From contig JAGACB010000033.1 of the NCBI GenBank assembly GCA_017614345.1, positions 1 to 35,622 on the forward strand: a DNA stretch of 35,622 bases, given 5' to 3'. Shown here piece after piece: positions 1 to 8,058 of this stretch. Made by a program: the position numbers and the translations under genes. Each line of letters starts with the position of its first letter. The first letter of the stretch is position 1. Under the pieces are notes generated by a model. That model was not told where the DNA came from and ran no database searches. It worked only from the letters and a program-made list of their open reading frames with translations. This stretch comes from Lachnospiraceae bacterium (GTDB taxonomy: Bacteria > Bacillota > Clostridia > Lachnospirales > Lachnospiraceae).

Positions 1-1
1 C

Positions 2-1705
2 CGCGGCGAGTTCGAGGAGCGGATCAAGAACGTCATCGACGAAGTGGTGGAAGCAGGGGACGTTCTGCTGTTCATTGACGAGATCCATACCATTATAGGC
101 GCCGGAGGCGCAGAAGGGGCCATGGATGCAGCCAATATCTTAAAGCCTGCGCTGGCAAGAGGAGAACTGCAGATCATCGGTGCCACCACTGTGACCGAGT
201 ACCGGAAACATATCGAGAAGGATGCCGCCTTAGAGCGCCGGTTCCAGCCGGTCATGGTGGAGGAGCCTTCCGAGGATGAGGCCTATGAGATCCCGAAGGG
301 ACTCAGACATGCCTATGAGGAACATCACCGTGTGACCATCACGGATGCTGCCCTTCTGGCAGCGGTGAAGCTGTCCTCCAGATATATCAACGACCGTTTC
401 CTGCCGGATAAGGCCATTGACCTGATCGATGAAGCCTCCTCCAAGGTCCGCCTCAGTGCCTATGTGACTCCCCCCGAGGTCCGGGAGCTGGAGGAGCAGA
501 TGAAGGAACTGACCGGTCGCAAAGAGGAAGCCATTTCCCGGGAAGCCTATGAAGAGGCAAGGGAGATCAAGAAAGAGCAGGACGAACTGGAGCAGAAGAT
601 CTCTGAAAAGAAGGAAGAGTGGGAGCGCTTTAAGACAGAGCAATCCCTGACAGTGGATGAAGAAGCCATTGCCGATATCGTATCTGCCTGGACCAAGATC
701 CCCGTTAAGACCCTTCAGGAAGATGAAATGGTACGCTTAAGACGCCTGGAAGCAACGCTGCATGAACGTGTGATCGGCCAGGAGGAAGCGGTAACCGCCG
801 TGGCAAGAGCCATCCGCCGCGGTCGTGTGGGCATCAAGGATGTTCGCCGTCCCATCGGATCCTTCCTGTTCTTAGGACCTACCGGCGTGGGTAAGACAGA
901 GCTGTGCAAGGCCCTGGCTGAGGCACTCTTCGGCGGGGAAAATGCCGTGATCCGGGTTGATATGTCCGAATACATGGAGTCTCACTCCGTCAGCAAGATG
1001 ATCGGCTCGCCGCCCGGATATGTGGGCTATGACGAGGGCGGTCAGCTTTCCGAGAAGGTCCGCCGGAATCCCTATTCCATTGTCCTGTTTGATGAGATCG
1101 AAAAGGCTCATCCCGATGTCTTCAATCTGCTTCTGCAGGTACTTGACGAAGGACGGATCACGGATTCTCAGGGACGCCGGGTGGATTTCAAGAACACCGT
1201 CATCATCATGACATCCAATATCGGCGCGTCCAATATCATTTCCCCGAAGAACTTAGGCTTCGGCGTTCAGTACTCCAGCGAGAAGGAGCAGAAGGAAGCG
1301 GATTACGCTCAGATGAAGGAACGGGTCATGGGAGATGTGAAGAAGACCTTCCGTCCGGAATTCATCAACCGGATCGATGAAGTGATCGTATTCCATCCCC
1401 TGGTGAAGTCCGATATGTGCGGCATCATCGAAGTCATGCTGAAGGGCATCCGGAAGAATCTGGAGGATCAGCAGCAGCTGAAGCTGGAGATGGATGATGC
1501 AGCCAAGGAATTCCTGATCGAAAAGGGTTTTGACGAAAAGTACGGTGCCAGACCGTTACGCCGGACACTGCAGACAGAGCTGGAGGATAAGCTGGCCGAG
1601 CAGTTCTTAGAGGAGCTGATCCGACCCGGTGATACCGTTTGTGTCACGGTGGATGAAGAGTCCAAGACCCTTCGGTTTTCGGTAAAGGAACGGGAAGCAA
1701 ACTGA
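2..1705 (+). CDS. clpC: ATP-dependent Clp protease ATP-binding subunit ClpC (5' end outside window)
   Basis: HSP100/ClpC unfoldase, the AAA+ partner that feeds damaged or arginine-phosphorylated proteins to the ClpP peptidase in the cytosol. The reading frame is open from base 2 and begins in the RGEFEERIK segment of the first AAA+ domain, so the N-terminal repeat domain and first Walker A are outside the window. Visible in order: the first Walker B (LLFIDEIHT), the UVR-like middle coiled coil (LEEQMKEL onwards) that separates ClpC from ClpB, the second Walker A ([10 protein letters not shown]), second Walker B (VLFDEIEK), sensor-1 region (MTSNIGAS) and the ClpB-type C-terminal domain with the GARPLRR signature. 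The middle domain is short, as in ClpC. In Bacillus clpC is the last gene of ctsR-mcsA-mcsB-clpC and is followed by radA; radA lies one gene downstream here. Confidence 0.96.
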   Translation, partial: RGEFEERIKNVIDEVVEAGDVLLFIDEIHTIIGAGGAEGAMDAANILKPALARGELQIIGATTVTEYRKHIEKDAALERRFQPVMVEEPSEDEAYEIPKGLRHAYEEHHRVTITDAALLAAVKLSSRYINDRFLPDKAIDLIDEASSKVRLSAYVTPPEVRELEEQMKELTGRKEEAISREAYEEAREIKKEQDELEQKISEKKEEWERFKTEQSLTVDEEAIADIVSAWTKIPVKTLQEDEMVRLRRLEATLHERVIGQEEAVTAVARAIRRGRVGIKDVRRPIGSFLFLGPTGVGKTELCKALAEALFGGENAVIRVDMSEYMESHSVSKMIGSPPGYVGYDEGGQLSEKVRRNPYSIVLFDEIEKAHPDVFNLLLQVLDEGRITDSQGRRVDFKNTVIIMTSNIGASNIISPKNLGFGVQYSSEKEQKEADYAQMKERVMGDVKKTFRPEFINRIDEVIVFHPLVKSDMCGIIEVMLKGIRKNLEDQQQLKLEMDDAAKEFLIEKGFDEKYGARPLRRTLQTELEDKLAEQFLEELIRPGDTVCVTVDEESKTLRFSVKEREAN

Positions 1706-1706
1706 T

Positions 1707-1832
1707 CCGAACAAGGCAGATAACCGCAGGAACAAAGCAACAAAATCAAAGCAAAACAATACAAGCATAAAGTAACAAAATCAAAGCAACATCATACAAA
1801 AACAAAATAACAAAAACAAAGTGAAACAGGGG
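1707..1832 (+). other. C/A-rich, G/T-poor intergenic stretch with degenerate direct repeat
   Basis: Most of the gap between clpC and the next gene is almost only A and C on the plus strand. A 16-bp unit (AACAAAATCAAAGCAA) occurs at 1739-1754 and again at 1774-1789, 35 bp apart, within a longer degenerate match of about 28 bp. The transcript here would be largely unstructured. I see no terminator with a T-run after clpC and no clear promoter, so read-through into the 1889 gene is plausible. Confidence 0.6.
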
Positions 1833-1888
1833 AAAGCGGCGGAACATTCTGCCGCATCCCGGATGTTTCCGTTTAGGAGGAACAAAAA

Positions 1889-2308
1889 ATGGCAGTAGTC
1901 GAAGAGTTGATACGTGTGGAAGAGGACGGTTCCATCAGTTTCGGAAACGATTCTCTTGCAGAGAAGACCAAGAAGAGTGATTTCGAGGTAAACGGTGATC
2001 TTTACAAGGTGAAGACATTTTCCGAGATCACAAAGCTTGAGAAGAACGAACAGTTCGTATATGAATCTGTTCCGGGAACGGTCGCTACACGTTTTCAGGC
2101 TGCTGAAGAGGGCGTATCCTTTTATGTGGAGGGCGCTCAGGATGCCAATATCACCCTGGAACTGGAGGAGTCTACCGAGTACGAGGTGATCATCGATGAG
2201 ATCAAGGTATCCGATATGAAGACGAATCTGGGCGGAAAGCTTTCCATCAGCGTGGAGCTGGGAGATGGCCGGAAGGTAGCCGTCAGGATCGTAAAGAAGG
2301 CTCAGTAA
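1889..2308 (+). CDS. Small acidic protein of unknown function between clpC and radA
   Basis: A 139-residue acidic protein. AGGAGG at 1875-1880 sits 8 bases before the ATG, which fixes the start. No signal peptide or membrane segment is visible, so it should be cytosolic. The sequence is rich in alternating beta-strand-like stretches: ITLELEESTEYEVIID and LSISVELGDGRKVAVRIV, with a KTNLGGKLS turn between them. This suggests a small beta-sandwich C-terminal half. From memory, similar Lachnospiraceae proteins are sometimes labelled endosialidase by automatic annotation, but nothing here (no catalytic motif, far too short) supports that activity. Position between clpC and radA hints at a stress or repair connection, which is inference only. 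Confidence 0.8.
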   Translation: MAVVEELIRVEEDGSISFGNDSLAEKTKKSDFEVNGDLYKVKTFSEITKLEKNEQFVYESVPGTVATRFQAAEEGVSFYVEGAQDANITLELEESTEYEVIIDEIKVSDMKTNLGGKLSISVELGDGRKVAVRIVKKAQ

Positions 2309-2330
2309 GAGATAAAGGGGTCATTTCAGA

Positions 2331-3731
2331 ATGGCAAAAGCAAAGCAGACAATGTATTTCTGCAAGGAATGCGGCTATGAATCCGCAAAGTGGATGGGGC
2401 AGTGTCCCGCCTGCAAGACCTGGAACAGTATGACGGAAGCACCCCAGACCGGTACGGCAGGTACTTCAGGTCACGGAAAACAGACCGGCTCGGGAAGCAG
2501 GCCCGTAAACCTTTCCGATGTGGAGGAGGATGCCTATGAGCGTTCCTCCACGGGAATGAAGGACCTGGACCGGGTTCTGGGCGGAGGACTGGTGAGAAGC
2601 TCTTTCCTTCTGGTGGGAGGAGATCCGGGCATCGGAAAATCAACCCTTCTGTTGCAGCTCTGCGGAAATCTCTCCGGAATGGGACGGAAGGTCCTGTATG
2701 TTTCGGGAGAGGAATCCGAGCGGCAGATCAAGATGCGGGCCGGAAGGCTGGGGATCACCGGTGAGACCTCGGGAGAGGGAAGCTTAAAGCTTCTGTGTGA
2801 AACGGCGTTACTTCGGATCGAGCAGGTCCTGATGAGTGAACGCCCGGATGTGGTGGTCATTGACTCGATCCAGACCATGTTCTGGGAGGAGGCGGCATCC
2901 ACCCCCGGCAGTGTATCCCAGGTCAGAGAATGTACGGCAGTCCTCTTAAGACTGGCAAAACAGGAAGGCTTTACCATCATCATCGTGGGTCACGTGACCA
3001 AGGAAGGTGTGGTGGCAGGCCCCAGGATGCTGGAACACATGGTGGACACCGTTCTGTATTTTGAGGGCGATAAGAGTGCCCGCTACCGGATCGTCCGGTC
3101 GGTGAAGAACCGTTTCGGAGCCACCGGTGAGATCGGGGTCTTCAGTATGCAGTCAAACGGACTGGAAGAGGTGGAGAATCCTTCCGCCTATATGCTGGAG
3201 GGGCGGCCGGAAAATGCATCCGGCGACGTGGTCACCTGCAGTGTAGAGGGCAGCAGAGCCATGCTCCTGGAGATCCAGGCACTGGTTTACCGTACCGCCT
3301 TCGGAATGCCGAGACGGACTGCCATAGGTACGGATGTGAACCGTGTGAATCTGCTGATGGCGGTACTGGAAAAGCGTGCCGGCCTGACCTTAAGTGATTG
3401 CGATGCCTATGTCAATATCACGGGAGGCATGAAGTTAAGCGAACCGGCACTGGACCTGGCCATAGTCATGGCACTGGCCTCGGGGGCCAGAAACCGCTCC
3501 TTAGATCCCAAGACCGTGGTATTCGGAGAGGTGGGCTTATCAGGAGAGGTACGTGGTGTATCCGCACCGGTAAAGCGACTTCAGGAAGCAGTAAGACAGG
3601 GCTTTACCTCCTGTATCCTTCCTACGGTATCTTTAGATGCGGTGAAGTCTGATCCGGAGGGCCCCGAACTCATGAAGAAGGTCCGGGTGATCGGAGTGGA
3701 GAACCTGGATCAGGCTCTGACACTGGTATAA
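2331..3731 (+). CDS. radA: DNA repair protein RadA
   Basis: RadA (Sms) is a RecA-related hexameric ATPase that drives branch migration and D-loop extension in recombinational repair. The 466-residue length is typical. Domains in order: a C4 zinc finger (C11, C14, C25, C28), the RecA-like ATPase with Walker A GGDPGIGKST at 96-105 and Walker B VVVIDSIQT near 175-182, the RadA-specific KNRFG motif at 259-263, and a Lon-protease-like C-terminal domain (TGGMKLSEPALDLA, FGEVGLSGEVRGV). The start is 22 bases after the previous stop, with an AAAGGGG ribosome binding site at about 2315-2321, so co-transcription with the 139-residue gene is likely. The end of the gene has been partly duplicated downstream of the stop (see 3705-3760). 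Confidence 0.97.
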   Translation: MAKAKQTMYFCKECGYESAKWMGQCPACKTWNSMTEAPQTGTAGTSGHGKQTGSGSRPVNLSDVEEDAYERSSTGMKDLDRVLGGGLVRSSFLLVGGDPGIGKSTLLLQLCGNLSGMGRKVLYVSGEESERQIKMRAGRLGITGETSGEGSLKLLCETALLRIEQVLMSERPDVVVIDSIQTMFWEEAASTPGSVSQVRECTAVLLRLAKQEGFTIIIVGHVTKEGVVAGPRMLEHMVDTVLYFEGDKSARYRIVRSVKNRFGATGEIGVFSMQSNGLEEVENPSAYMLEGRPENASGDVVTCSVEGSRAMLLEIQALVYRTAFGMPRRTAIGTDVNRVNLLMAVLEKRAGLTLSDCDAYVNITGGMKLSEPALDLAIVMALASGARNRSLDPKTVVFGEVGLSGEVRGVSAPVKRLQEAVRQGFTSCILPTVSLDAVKSDPEGPELMKKVRVIGVENLDQALTLV

Positions 3732-3760
3732 ACCGGATCAGGCGCTGACACCGGGATAAA
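3705..3760 (+). repeat. 28-bp imperfect tandem duplication across the radA stop codon
   Basis: Bases 3705-3732 (the last codons and stop of radA) are repeated directly at 3733-3760 with 24 of 28 positions the same; the differences are at unit positions 2, 12, 20 and 23. The copy lies just after the stop codon and is in another frame, so it does not extend the protein. Confidence 0.85.
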
Positions 3761-3785
3761 TAAGAGAAAGAATGAGCAAACGTTT

Positions 3786-5414
3786 ATGAAAAAGTATTTA
3801 ATGCGGGGAGGCATCTCTCCTCTGGAGTCCATGAGGATCTCCGAGATCGTGGTGGACAATAAGATCGGCGATAATTCCGGAAATCTCGTATATCTGTATT
3901 CGGTCATGCGTTCTCTGATGACAGAGGACACTCAGATTGATATGGATCAGTATGATATCGAGATGGGACGCTATGACTCCAAAAAGATCGACCGGATCAA
4001 TTCCGAGTATGCTGCGTATATCCTGCCTCTGGCAGATGCCTTTCGCGGTGATTACGTCAACAAACTGAACAATCTGACTCGGTTTATCAATGGGGTCAAG
4101 ATCCCGGTCTACCTGATCGGTGTTGGACTCAGAGCTTCTCTGGATGAGGATCCGGCCAATAAGCATCCCTATGATGATGCCGTCAAGGCATTTCTGAGTG
4201 CGGTCCTGAAGAAGTCCGCCATTGCGGGCTTGAGAGGAGAGCGGACCGGTGCTTACCTGAAGGGACTGGGCTTTGTTCCCGAAAAAGACTTTACCGTCAT
4301 CGGCTGTCCCTCTCTTTACGGCTTCGGCCGGGAACTGGGGCAGAGAGAACTTCATTTGTCACCGGAGAGCAGGATCTCCATCAACTACGGCTATTCCTTC
4401 TCACCCGAGATCCGCAAGTGGCTGAACGAACAGATCATGAACTATGAACATTCCCAGTTCGTGGGTCAGCAGGTGAAGGACCTCTGGCTTTTGTATTACG
4501 GTTTCCCCTATCATTATCGGGATCGCCCTCAGGATTACAAGATCGACTGGAAAGCCGTGGAGGCAGATACAGACAGCTATCCTCTGGGACTGAAGCATCC
4601 CTTCATGCAGACGGACAGAGTGAGATTTTTCGTGGATCCCAGAACCTGGATCCGGGACATGAACACCGTGGATCTGAGTATCGGCGGACGTTTCCACGGA
4701 AGTGTGGCTGCGATCCTCGGAGGTGCCCCTGCATATGTCATCTGTACGGATTCCCGCATGAAGGAGCTTGCGGAGTATCATGGGATCCCTCATACCACTG
4801 TGAAGGAAATGAAGCTGACCGGATCTCTGGAAGAATACATGGAGGGCATCGATCCCAGGATCCCTCAGAGCAGACAGGATGCCTGCTTCGGACATTTCCT
4901 GGATTTTCTCCGGAAAAATGAGATCCCCAGTATCTATGATGAGGATCCGGAGAGAAAGGACGCGCCCCTTGATCAGGCAACCGATGTAAGCTTTGAATTT
5001 GAAGAGGTCACCAACGTTCTGAGATGCACCCCGGATGAGATCACAAACAGGGTAAATGAACACAATCTCCTTTATGTGGAGTGGTATCGGAACCTGAACG
5101 AGAGGAGAATGGCGAAAAAAGATAAGGAACTCGATGAACTCAAGAAGAAGCTTAAGGCGGCAGAGAGCAGATACGACCGGCTTGCGGGAGAGGGAGATGC
5201 CGCAAGATCGGAGGAACTGGAACAGAAGTTAAAGAAACTCACGGAAGAGTACGAGGCAACCAAGCAGAGGGAAGAGGCAGCCAAGAAGAGGGAAGAGGAG
5301 TGCAGAGAAGAACTGAAGAAGGCAAAACTTCAGCTCAGCCGCACCACCGTGAAGAAGGCTATCTCCGCTGCAGATCTGGGTCGAAAGGTACTGGGAAAGA
5401 AGCCGATCGAGTGA
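3786..5414 (+). CDS. Polysaccharide pyruvyl transferase family protein with coiled-coil C-terminus
   Basis: The first ~400 residues look like the polysaccharide pyruvyl transferase family, whose characterised members add ketal-linked pyruvate to cell-surface sugars. Support: an N-terminal DNKIGDNSGN segment, PVYLIGVGLR in a Rossmann-like half, GLRGERTGAYLKGLG, and the diagnostic SIGGRFHGSVAAI motif (His304) near the end of the catalytic part. Residues about 440-520 form a highly charged Lys/Glu heptad coiled coil not usual for the core fold. No signal peptide or membrane segment is seen. The ribosome binding site is weak (GAGAAAG-like); the start overlaps the stop of a possible five-codon ORF at 3772-3789. 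No surface-sugar biosynthesis genes lie nearby, so the exact substrate cannot be named. Confidence 0.8.
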   Translation: MKKYLMRGGISPLESMRISEIVVDNKIGDNSGNLVYLYSVMRSLMTEDTQIDMDQYDIEMGRYDSKKIDRINSEYAAYILPLADAFRGDYVNKLNNLTRFINGVKIPVYLIGVGLRASLDEDPANKHPYDDAVKAFLSAVLKKSAIAGLRGERTGAYLKGLGFVPEKDFTVIGCPSLYGFGRELGQRELHLSPESRISINYGYSFSPEIRKWLNEQIMNYEHSQFVGQQVKDLWLLYYGFPYHYRDRPQDYKIDWKAVEADTDSYPLGLKHPFMQTDRVRFFVDPRTWIRDMNTVDLSIGGRFHGSVAAILGGAPAYVICTDSRMKELAEYHGIPHTTVKEMKLTGSLEEYMEGIDPRIPQSRQDACFGHFLDFLRKNEIPSIYDEDPERKDAPLDQATDVSFEFEEVTNVLRCTPDEITNRVNEHNLLYVEWYRNLNERRMAKKDKELDELKKKLKAAESRYDRLAGEGDAARSEELEQKLKKLTEEYEATKQREEAAKKREEECREELKKAKLQLSRTTVKKAISAADLGRKVLGKKPIE

Positions 5415-5493
5415 GAAAGCCCGTAAAATAAAGACTTCCGGCCCTTATGAGGCAAAGTGACGAAAAGAACGCTTCTGTAATCCTAAATTACGA

Positions 5494-5501
5494 AAACGTT
5501 T
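5494..5501. promoter_or_regulatory. Possible LacI/CcpA-type operator half-palindrome (AAACGTTT)
   Basis: A perfect 8-bp palindrome with a central CG lies about 34 bases upstream of the -35 box of the sugar transporter. The surrounding CGAAAACGTTTAAG partly resembles a catabolite-responsive element but misses the outer bases. Weak call, based on resemblance and context only. Confidence 0.3.
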
Positions 5502-5534
5502 AAGAAAAAATGCATAAAAAAGTATTAAAATTAG

Positions 5535-5563
5535 TTGACTTCATAAGGGAAAAGTGTTAATAT
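5535..5563 (+). promoter_or_regulatory. Sigma-A type promoter of the sugar ABC transporter
   Basis: TTGACT (5535-5540), 17-base spacer, TAATAT (5558-5563). It lies 49 bases before the lipoprotein gene, within a notably AT-rich stretch. Confidence 0.75.
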
Positions 5564-5574
5564 CTTGTTTATAA

Positions 5575-5592
5575 AGGTGAACAGATTCACCT
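5575..5592. promoter_or_regulatory. 7-bp inverted repeat in the transporter leader (operator or 5' hairpin)
   Basis: AGGTGAA (5575-5581), four bases, then TTCACCT (5586-5592): a perfect inverted repeat lying just after the expected transcription start and just before the GGAGGAGGG ribosome binding site. It could be a repressor operator or an mRNA stem-loop that controls translation. Confidence 0.55.
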
Positions 5593-5612
5593 AGAATTGG
5601 AGGAGGGTAATA

Positions 5613-7001
5613 ATGAAAACAAAACGTATCTTATCAACAGCTCTTGCATCTGCATTGGCACTGAGTATGCTTGCCGGATGTACCGGTGGCAACACAGGTA
5701 ACAACGGTGGCGGCGGCGGAAGTAACGCAAAGCCTACTGATCCGCCCGCAAACAACGGTGGTAACACAGCAGAGGTTCAGGAGATCACCTTCATGGTATG
5801 GGATGATCTGAAGACTTCTGAGGACCTTATCACCAAGGGTTATGCTGATTCCATCGAGCGTTTCAACAAGGACTACGAAGGAAAGTATCACGTAACCGTT
5901 GTTTCCACCAACCTGGAGCAGTACTATGATAAGCTGAATGCCGAAGTTACCGCAGGAAACTGCCCTGACGTATTCATCGTATCTCCCGGTGCTAACATGG
6001 ATGACTATGTACTGACCGGTACCGCTGCTAAGCTTGATGATTATCTTGCTAAGGACGGCTGGAAGGGAACATTCACATCTGATGCAGTATTTGCAGGCAG
6101 CACCTATGGTTCTGAAGCAAAGAACGGTGCCGGTATCTACGGTATCCCGCTTAACATCGCTGCAGCTTGCGTATTCTACAATACCGAGATGTTCGCTGAT
6201 GCAGGCGCTGAGGTTCCGAAGACCTATGACGAACTGCTTAAAGCTTGCGAGAAGCTGGAAGCTAAGGGCTACACCCCTATTACAATTTCTGCAAGTACCG
6301 CTTGGTGTCTGTCAATGGTAGCTGGTTACCTTTGCGACAGAAACGGTCTTGATCTTGAAGACATCAACTCCAAGGATCACAAGACTGACTGGTATGACGC
6401 TAAGGTTATCAAGGCCGGCGAGCAGATCCAGGAACTTTCCAAGTATTTCCAGAAGACAGCAGCAGGTGATGACAACGACGTAGCTACAGCAGCATTCTAC
6501 AACGGCGAAGCTGCTATCCTGATCCAGGGTTCCTGGGCTATCGGCCAGATCAACGGTTCCTGCAAGGATAAGGATTTCCCCAGCAAGGTTGGTGTATTCG
6601 CATTCCCCGCTGTTGACGGTTCTTCCGCAGATCCCAACAGAGTAATCGCTAAGTCCGACTCTCTTGCTATGAGCAACACTACAAAGTATCCTGAGGCTTC
6701 CGTAGCTCTTATGAAGTACTTCGTAGATGATACCGCTCAGAAGTACACCGCTGAAAAGGGTGGTAAGATCCCTGTAACTAAGGTTCAGTATGATGCTGAG
6801 CAGGCACCGCCTGAGCTTGCATACGTTATGGACGTATTCAAGGGCGCAAATGCTACCTTTGGTTTCTACAATGAGTCTCTTGCAACCTCTGAGGCAGGTT
6901 CCACATTTGATGACTGCTTCGTTGACATCTTCACCGGTACTGATCCTAAGACAGCTCTTGAGCCGATCCAGAAGTACTACGAGGAGAACGTTTGGAACTA
7001 A
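5613..7001 (+). CDS. Carbohydrate ABC transporter substrate-binding lipoprotein
   Basis: Family 1 extracellular solute-binding protein that captures a sugar or oligosaccharide outside the membrane and delivers it to the two permeases downstream. The 462-residue product opens with a lipoprotein signal peptide (MKTKRI, hydrophobic core, lipobox LAGC with Cys23), followed by a Gly/Asn-rich flexible tether to about residue 50, then the binding-protein fold starting EITFMVWDD. Typical motifs: KLNAEVTAGNCPDVF, AAILIQGSWAIGQI and a C-terminal segment of the MalE/UgpB type. GGAGGAGGG at about 5599-5607 precedes the ATG. Codon choice is more GCT/GTA-biased than in neighbours, as in highly expressed genes. 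The bound sugar cannot be told from the sequence. Confidence 0.93.
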   Translation: MKTKRILSTALASALALSMLAGCTGGNTGNNGGGGGSNAKPTDPPANNGGNTAEVQEITFMVWDDLKTSEDLITKGYADSIERFNKDYEGKYHVTVVSTNLEQYYDKLNAEVTAGNCPDVFIVSPGANMDDYVLTGTAAKLDDYLAKDGWKGTFTSDAVFAGSTYGSEAKNGAGIYGIPLNIAAACVFYNTEMFADAGAEVPKTYDELLKACEKLEAKGYTPITISASTAWCLSMVAGYLCDRNGLDLEDINSKDHKTDWYDAKVIKAGEQIQELSKYFQKTAAGDDNDVATAAFYNGEAAILIQGSWAIGQINGSCKDKDFPSKVGVFAFPAVDGSSADPNRVIAKSDSLAMSNTTKYPEASVALMKYFVDDTAQKYTAEKGGKIPVTKVQYDAEQAPPELAYVMDVFKGANATFGFYNESLATSEAGSTFDDCFVDIFTGTDPKTALEPIQKYYEENVWN

Positions 7002-7072
7002 TGTTTCCAATACAGTTGTTCAAGTGAATTAGGTCGTTCTTAACCGACTGACCGGAAAACAAGCCGTAAGGC

Positions 7073-7113
7073 ATATGGTTCAGCACCCCGTAAAAAGGGT
7101 GCTGAACTCATAT
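7073..7113 (+). terminator. Strong hairpin between binding-protein and permease genes (attenuator or mRNA stabiliser)
   Basis: GTTCAGCACCC (7078-7088) pairs perfectly with GGGTGCTGAAC (7097-7107), 8-base loop. The stem extends through ATATG/CATAT (7073-7077, 7109-7113) around one bulged base. There is no T-run after it, so it is not a full intrinsic terminator. Such hairpins after binding-protein genes, as in malE-malF, protect the upstream mRNA and lower permease expression; that role here is inferred. Confidence 0.75.
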
Positions 7114-7138
7114 TTACACTTATCTTTCGGGGGACAAA

Positions 7139-8044
7139 ATGAATAAACTTCTAAGAAATCCCTTGTGGATCATTCTGTTCATCGCACCGGCTCTTGCGTT
7201 ATTTACCGTGGTGCTGTTCATTCCGATCTGCGAGGCTATTTATTATTCTTTTACAGACTACAAGACTCTTTATGAGAAACATTTTATCGGTTTTGATAAC
7301 TATGTAAAACTGTTTACGAACGATGCGAAGATGAAGATCGCTCTGAAGAACTCCATCTTCTTTATGGTCTTTTCCTGCGTGACCCAGCTGATCTTCGGCT
7401 TGATCCTTGCAGCTATTCTGACCAATATCAACAAAGGCCGTAATCTTTTCAAAAACATCTATTATCTTCCCTGTGTACTTTCATCCGCAGCATTAGGTCT
7501 TATGTGGATGTTCGTGTTCAACCCGAAGCTCGGTATCAACAAGATCCTCGAATCCTGGGGGATCCTGGAGGACTGCGCAGACGGACCCGGCTGGTTGTTT
7601 GATACCAGTGGTTTCATTATCCTGCCCATCATCGTCATTTCCTTTGTGGCATTGTGGCAGTACGTGGGTCAGTCCATGATGCTTTACATGGCACAGATCT
7701 CCGGTATCAGTAATGATATCTATGAGGCTGCAGCCATCGACGGTTGTACCAAGAGACAGGCATTTTTCAAGATCACACTTCCTTTGATCCGTCCCATGGT
7801 GGCTACGGCAATGAGCCTTAATGCGATCGGATCCTTAAAGTTCTTCGACCTTGTTTATAACATGATCCCTGATAAGTACCTGGGTGGTAAGGCGTATGTC
7901 CTTGCAACTCATCTGTACGACCAGGCGTTCAAGTTCAGTAAGCTCGGCTACGGTAGTGCCATCGGTGTTGTCCTGCTGATCATGTGTCTTGTCATCACCG
8001 TATTCATCAACAAAGTAGTCAAAGTTGAAAACTATAATATGTAA
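7139..8044 (+). CDS. Sugar ABC transporter permease, MalF/UgpA type
   Basis: 301-residue inner-membrane subunit, one of the pair that forms the sugar channel. It has about six membrane segments: near 13-35, 72-95, 108-130, 155-178, a segment after the EAA loop, and 262-290. The cytoplasmic EAA loop that docks the ATPase is clear: YEAAAIDGCTKRQAFFKITL followed by PLIRPM. The N-terminus (NPLWIILFIAPALALF) is standard for the MalF/UgpA group. GGGGGAC at about 7129-7135 serves as ribosome binding site. It follows the lipoprotein gene after a 137-base gap and precedes the second permease by 14 bases. No ATPase gene is in the cluster; Gram-positive bacteria commonly use a shared MsmK/MsiK-type ATPase encoded elsewhere. 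Confidence 0.94.
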   Translation: MNKLLRNPLWIILFIAPALALFTVVLFIPICEAIYYSFTDYKTLYEKHFIGFDNYVKLFTNDAKMKIALKNSIFFMVFSCVTQLIFGLILAAILTNINKGRNLFKNIYYLPCVLSSAALGLMWMFVFNPKLGINKILESWGILEDCADGPGWLFDTSGFIILPIIVISFVALWQYVGQSMMLYMAQISGISNDIYEAAAIDGCTKRQAFFKITLPLIRPMVATAMSLNAIGSLKFFDLVYNMIPDKYLGGKAYVLATHLYDQAFKFSKLGYGSAIGVVLLIMCLVITVFINKVVKVENYNM

Positions 8045-8058
8045 GGAGGTGGTAGAAG

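Noticed and set aside
1829..1870. Possible terminator before the 139-residue gene (GCGGC/GCCGC and CGGAACAT/ATGTTTCCG pairings)
   Set aside because: The stems are short, bulged and compete with each other, and no T-run follows.
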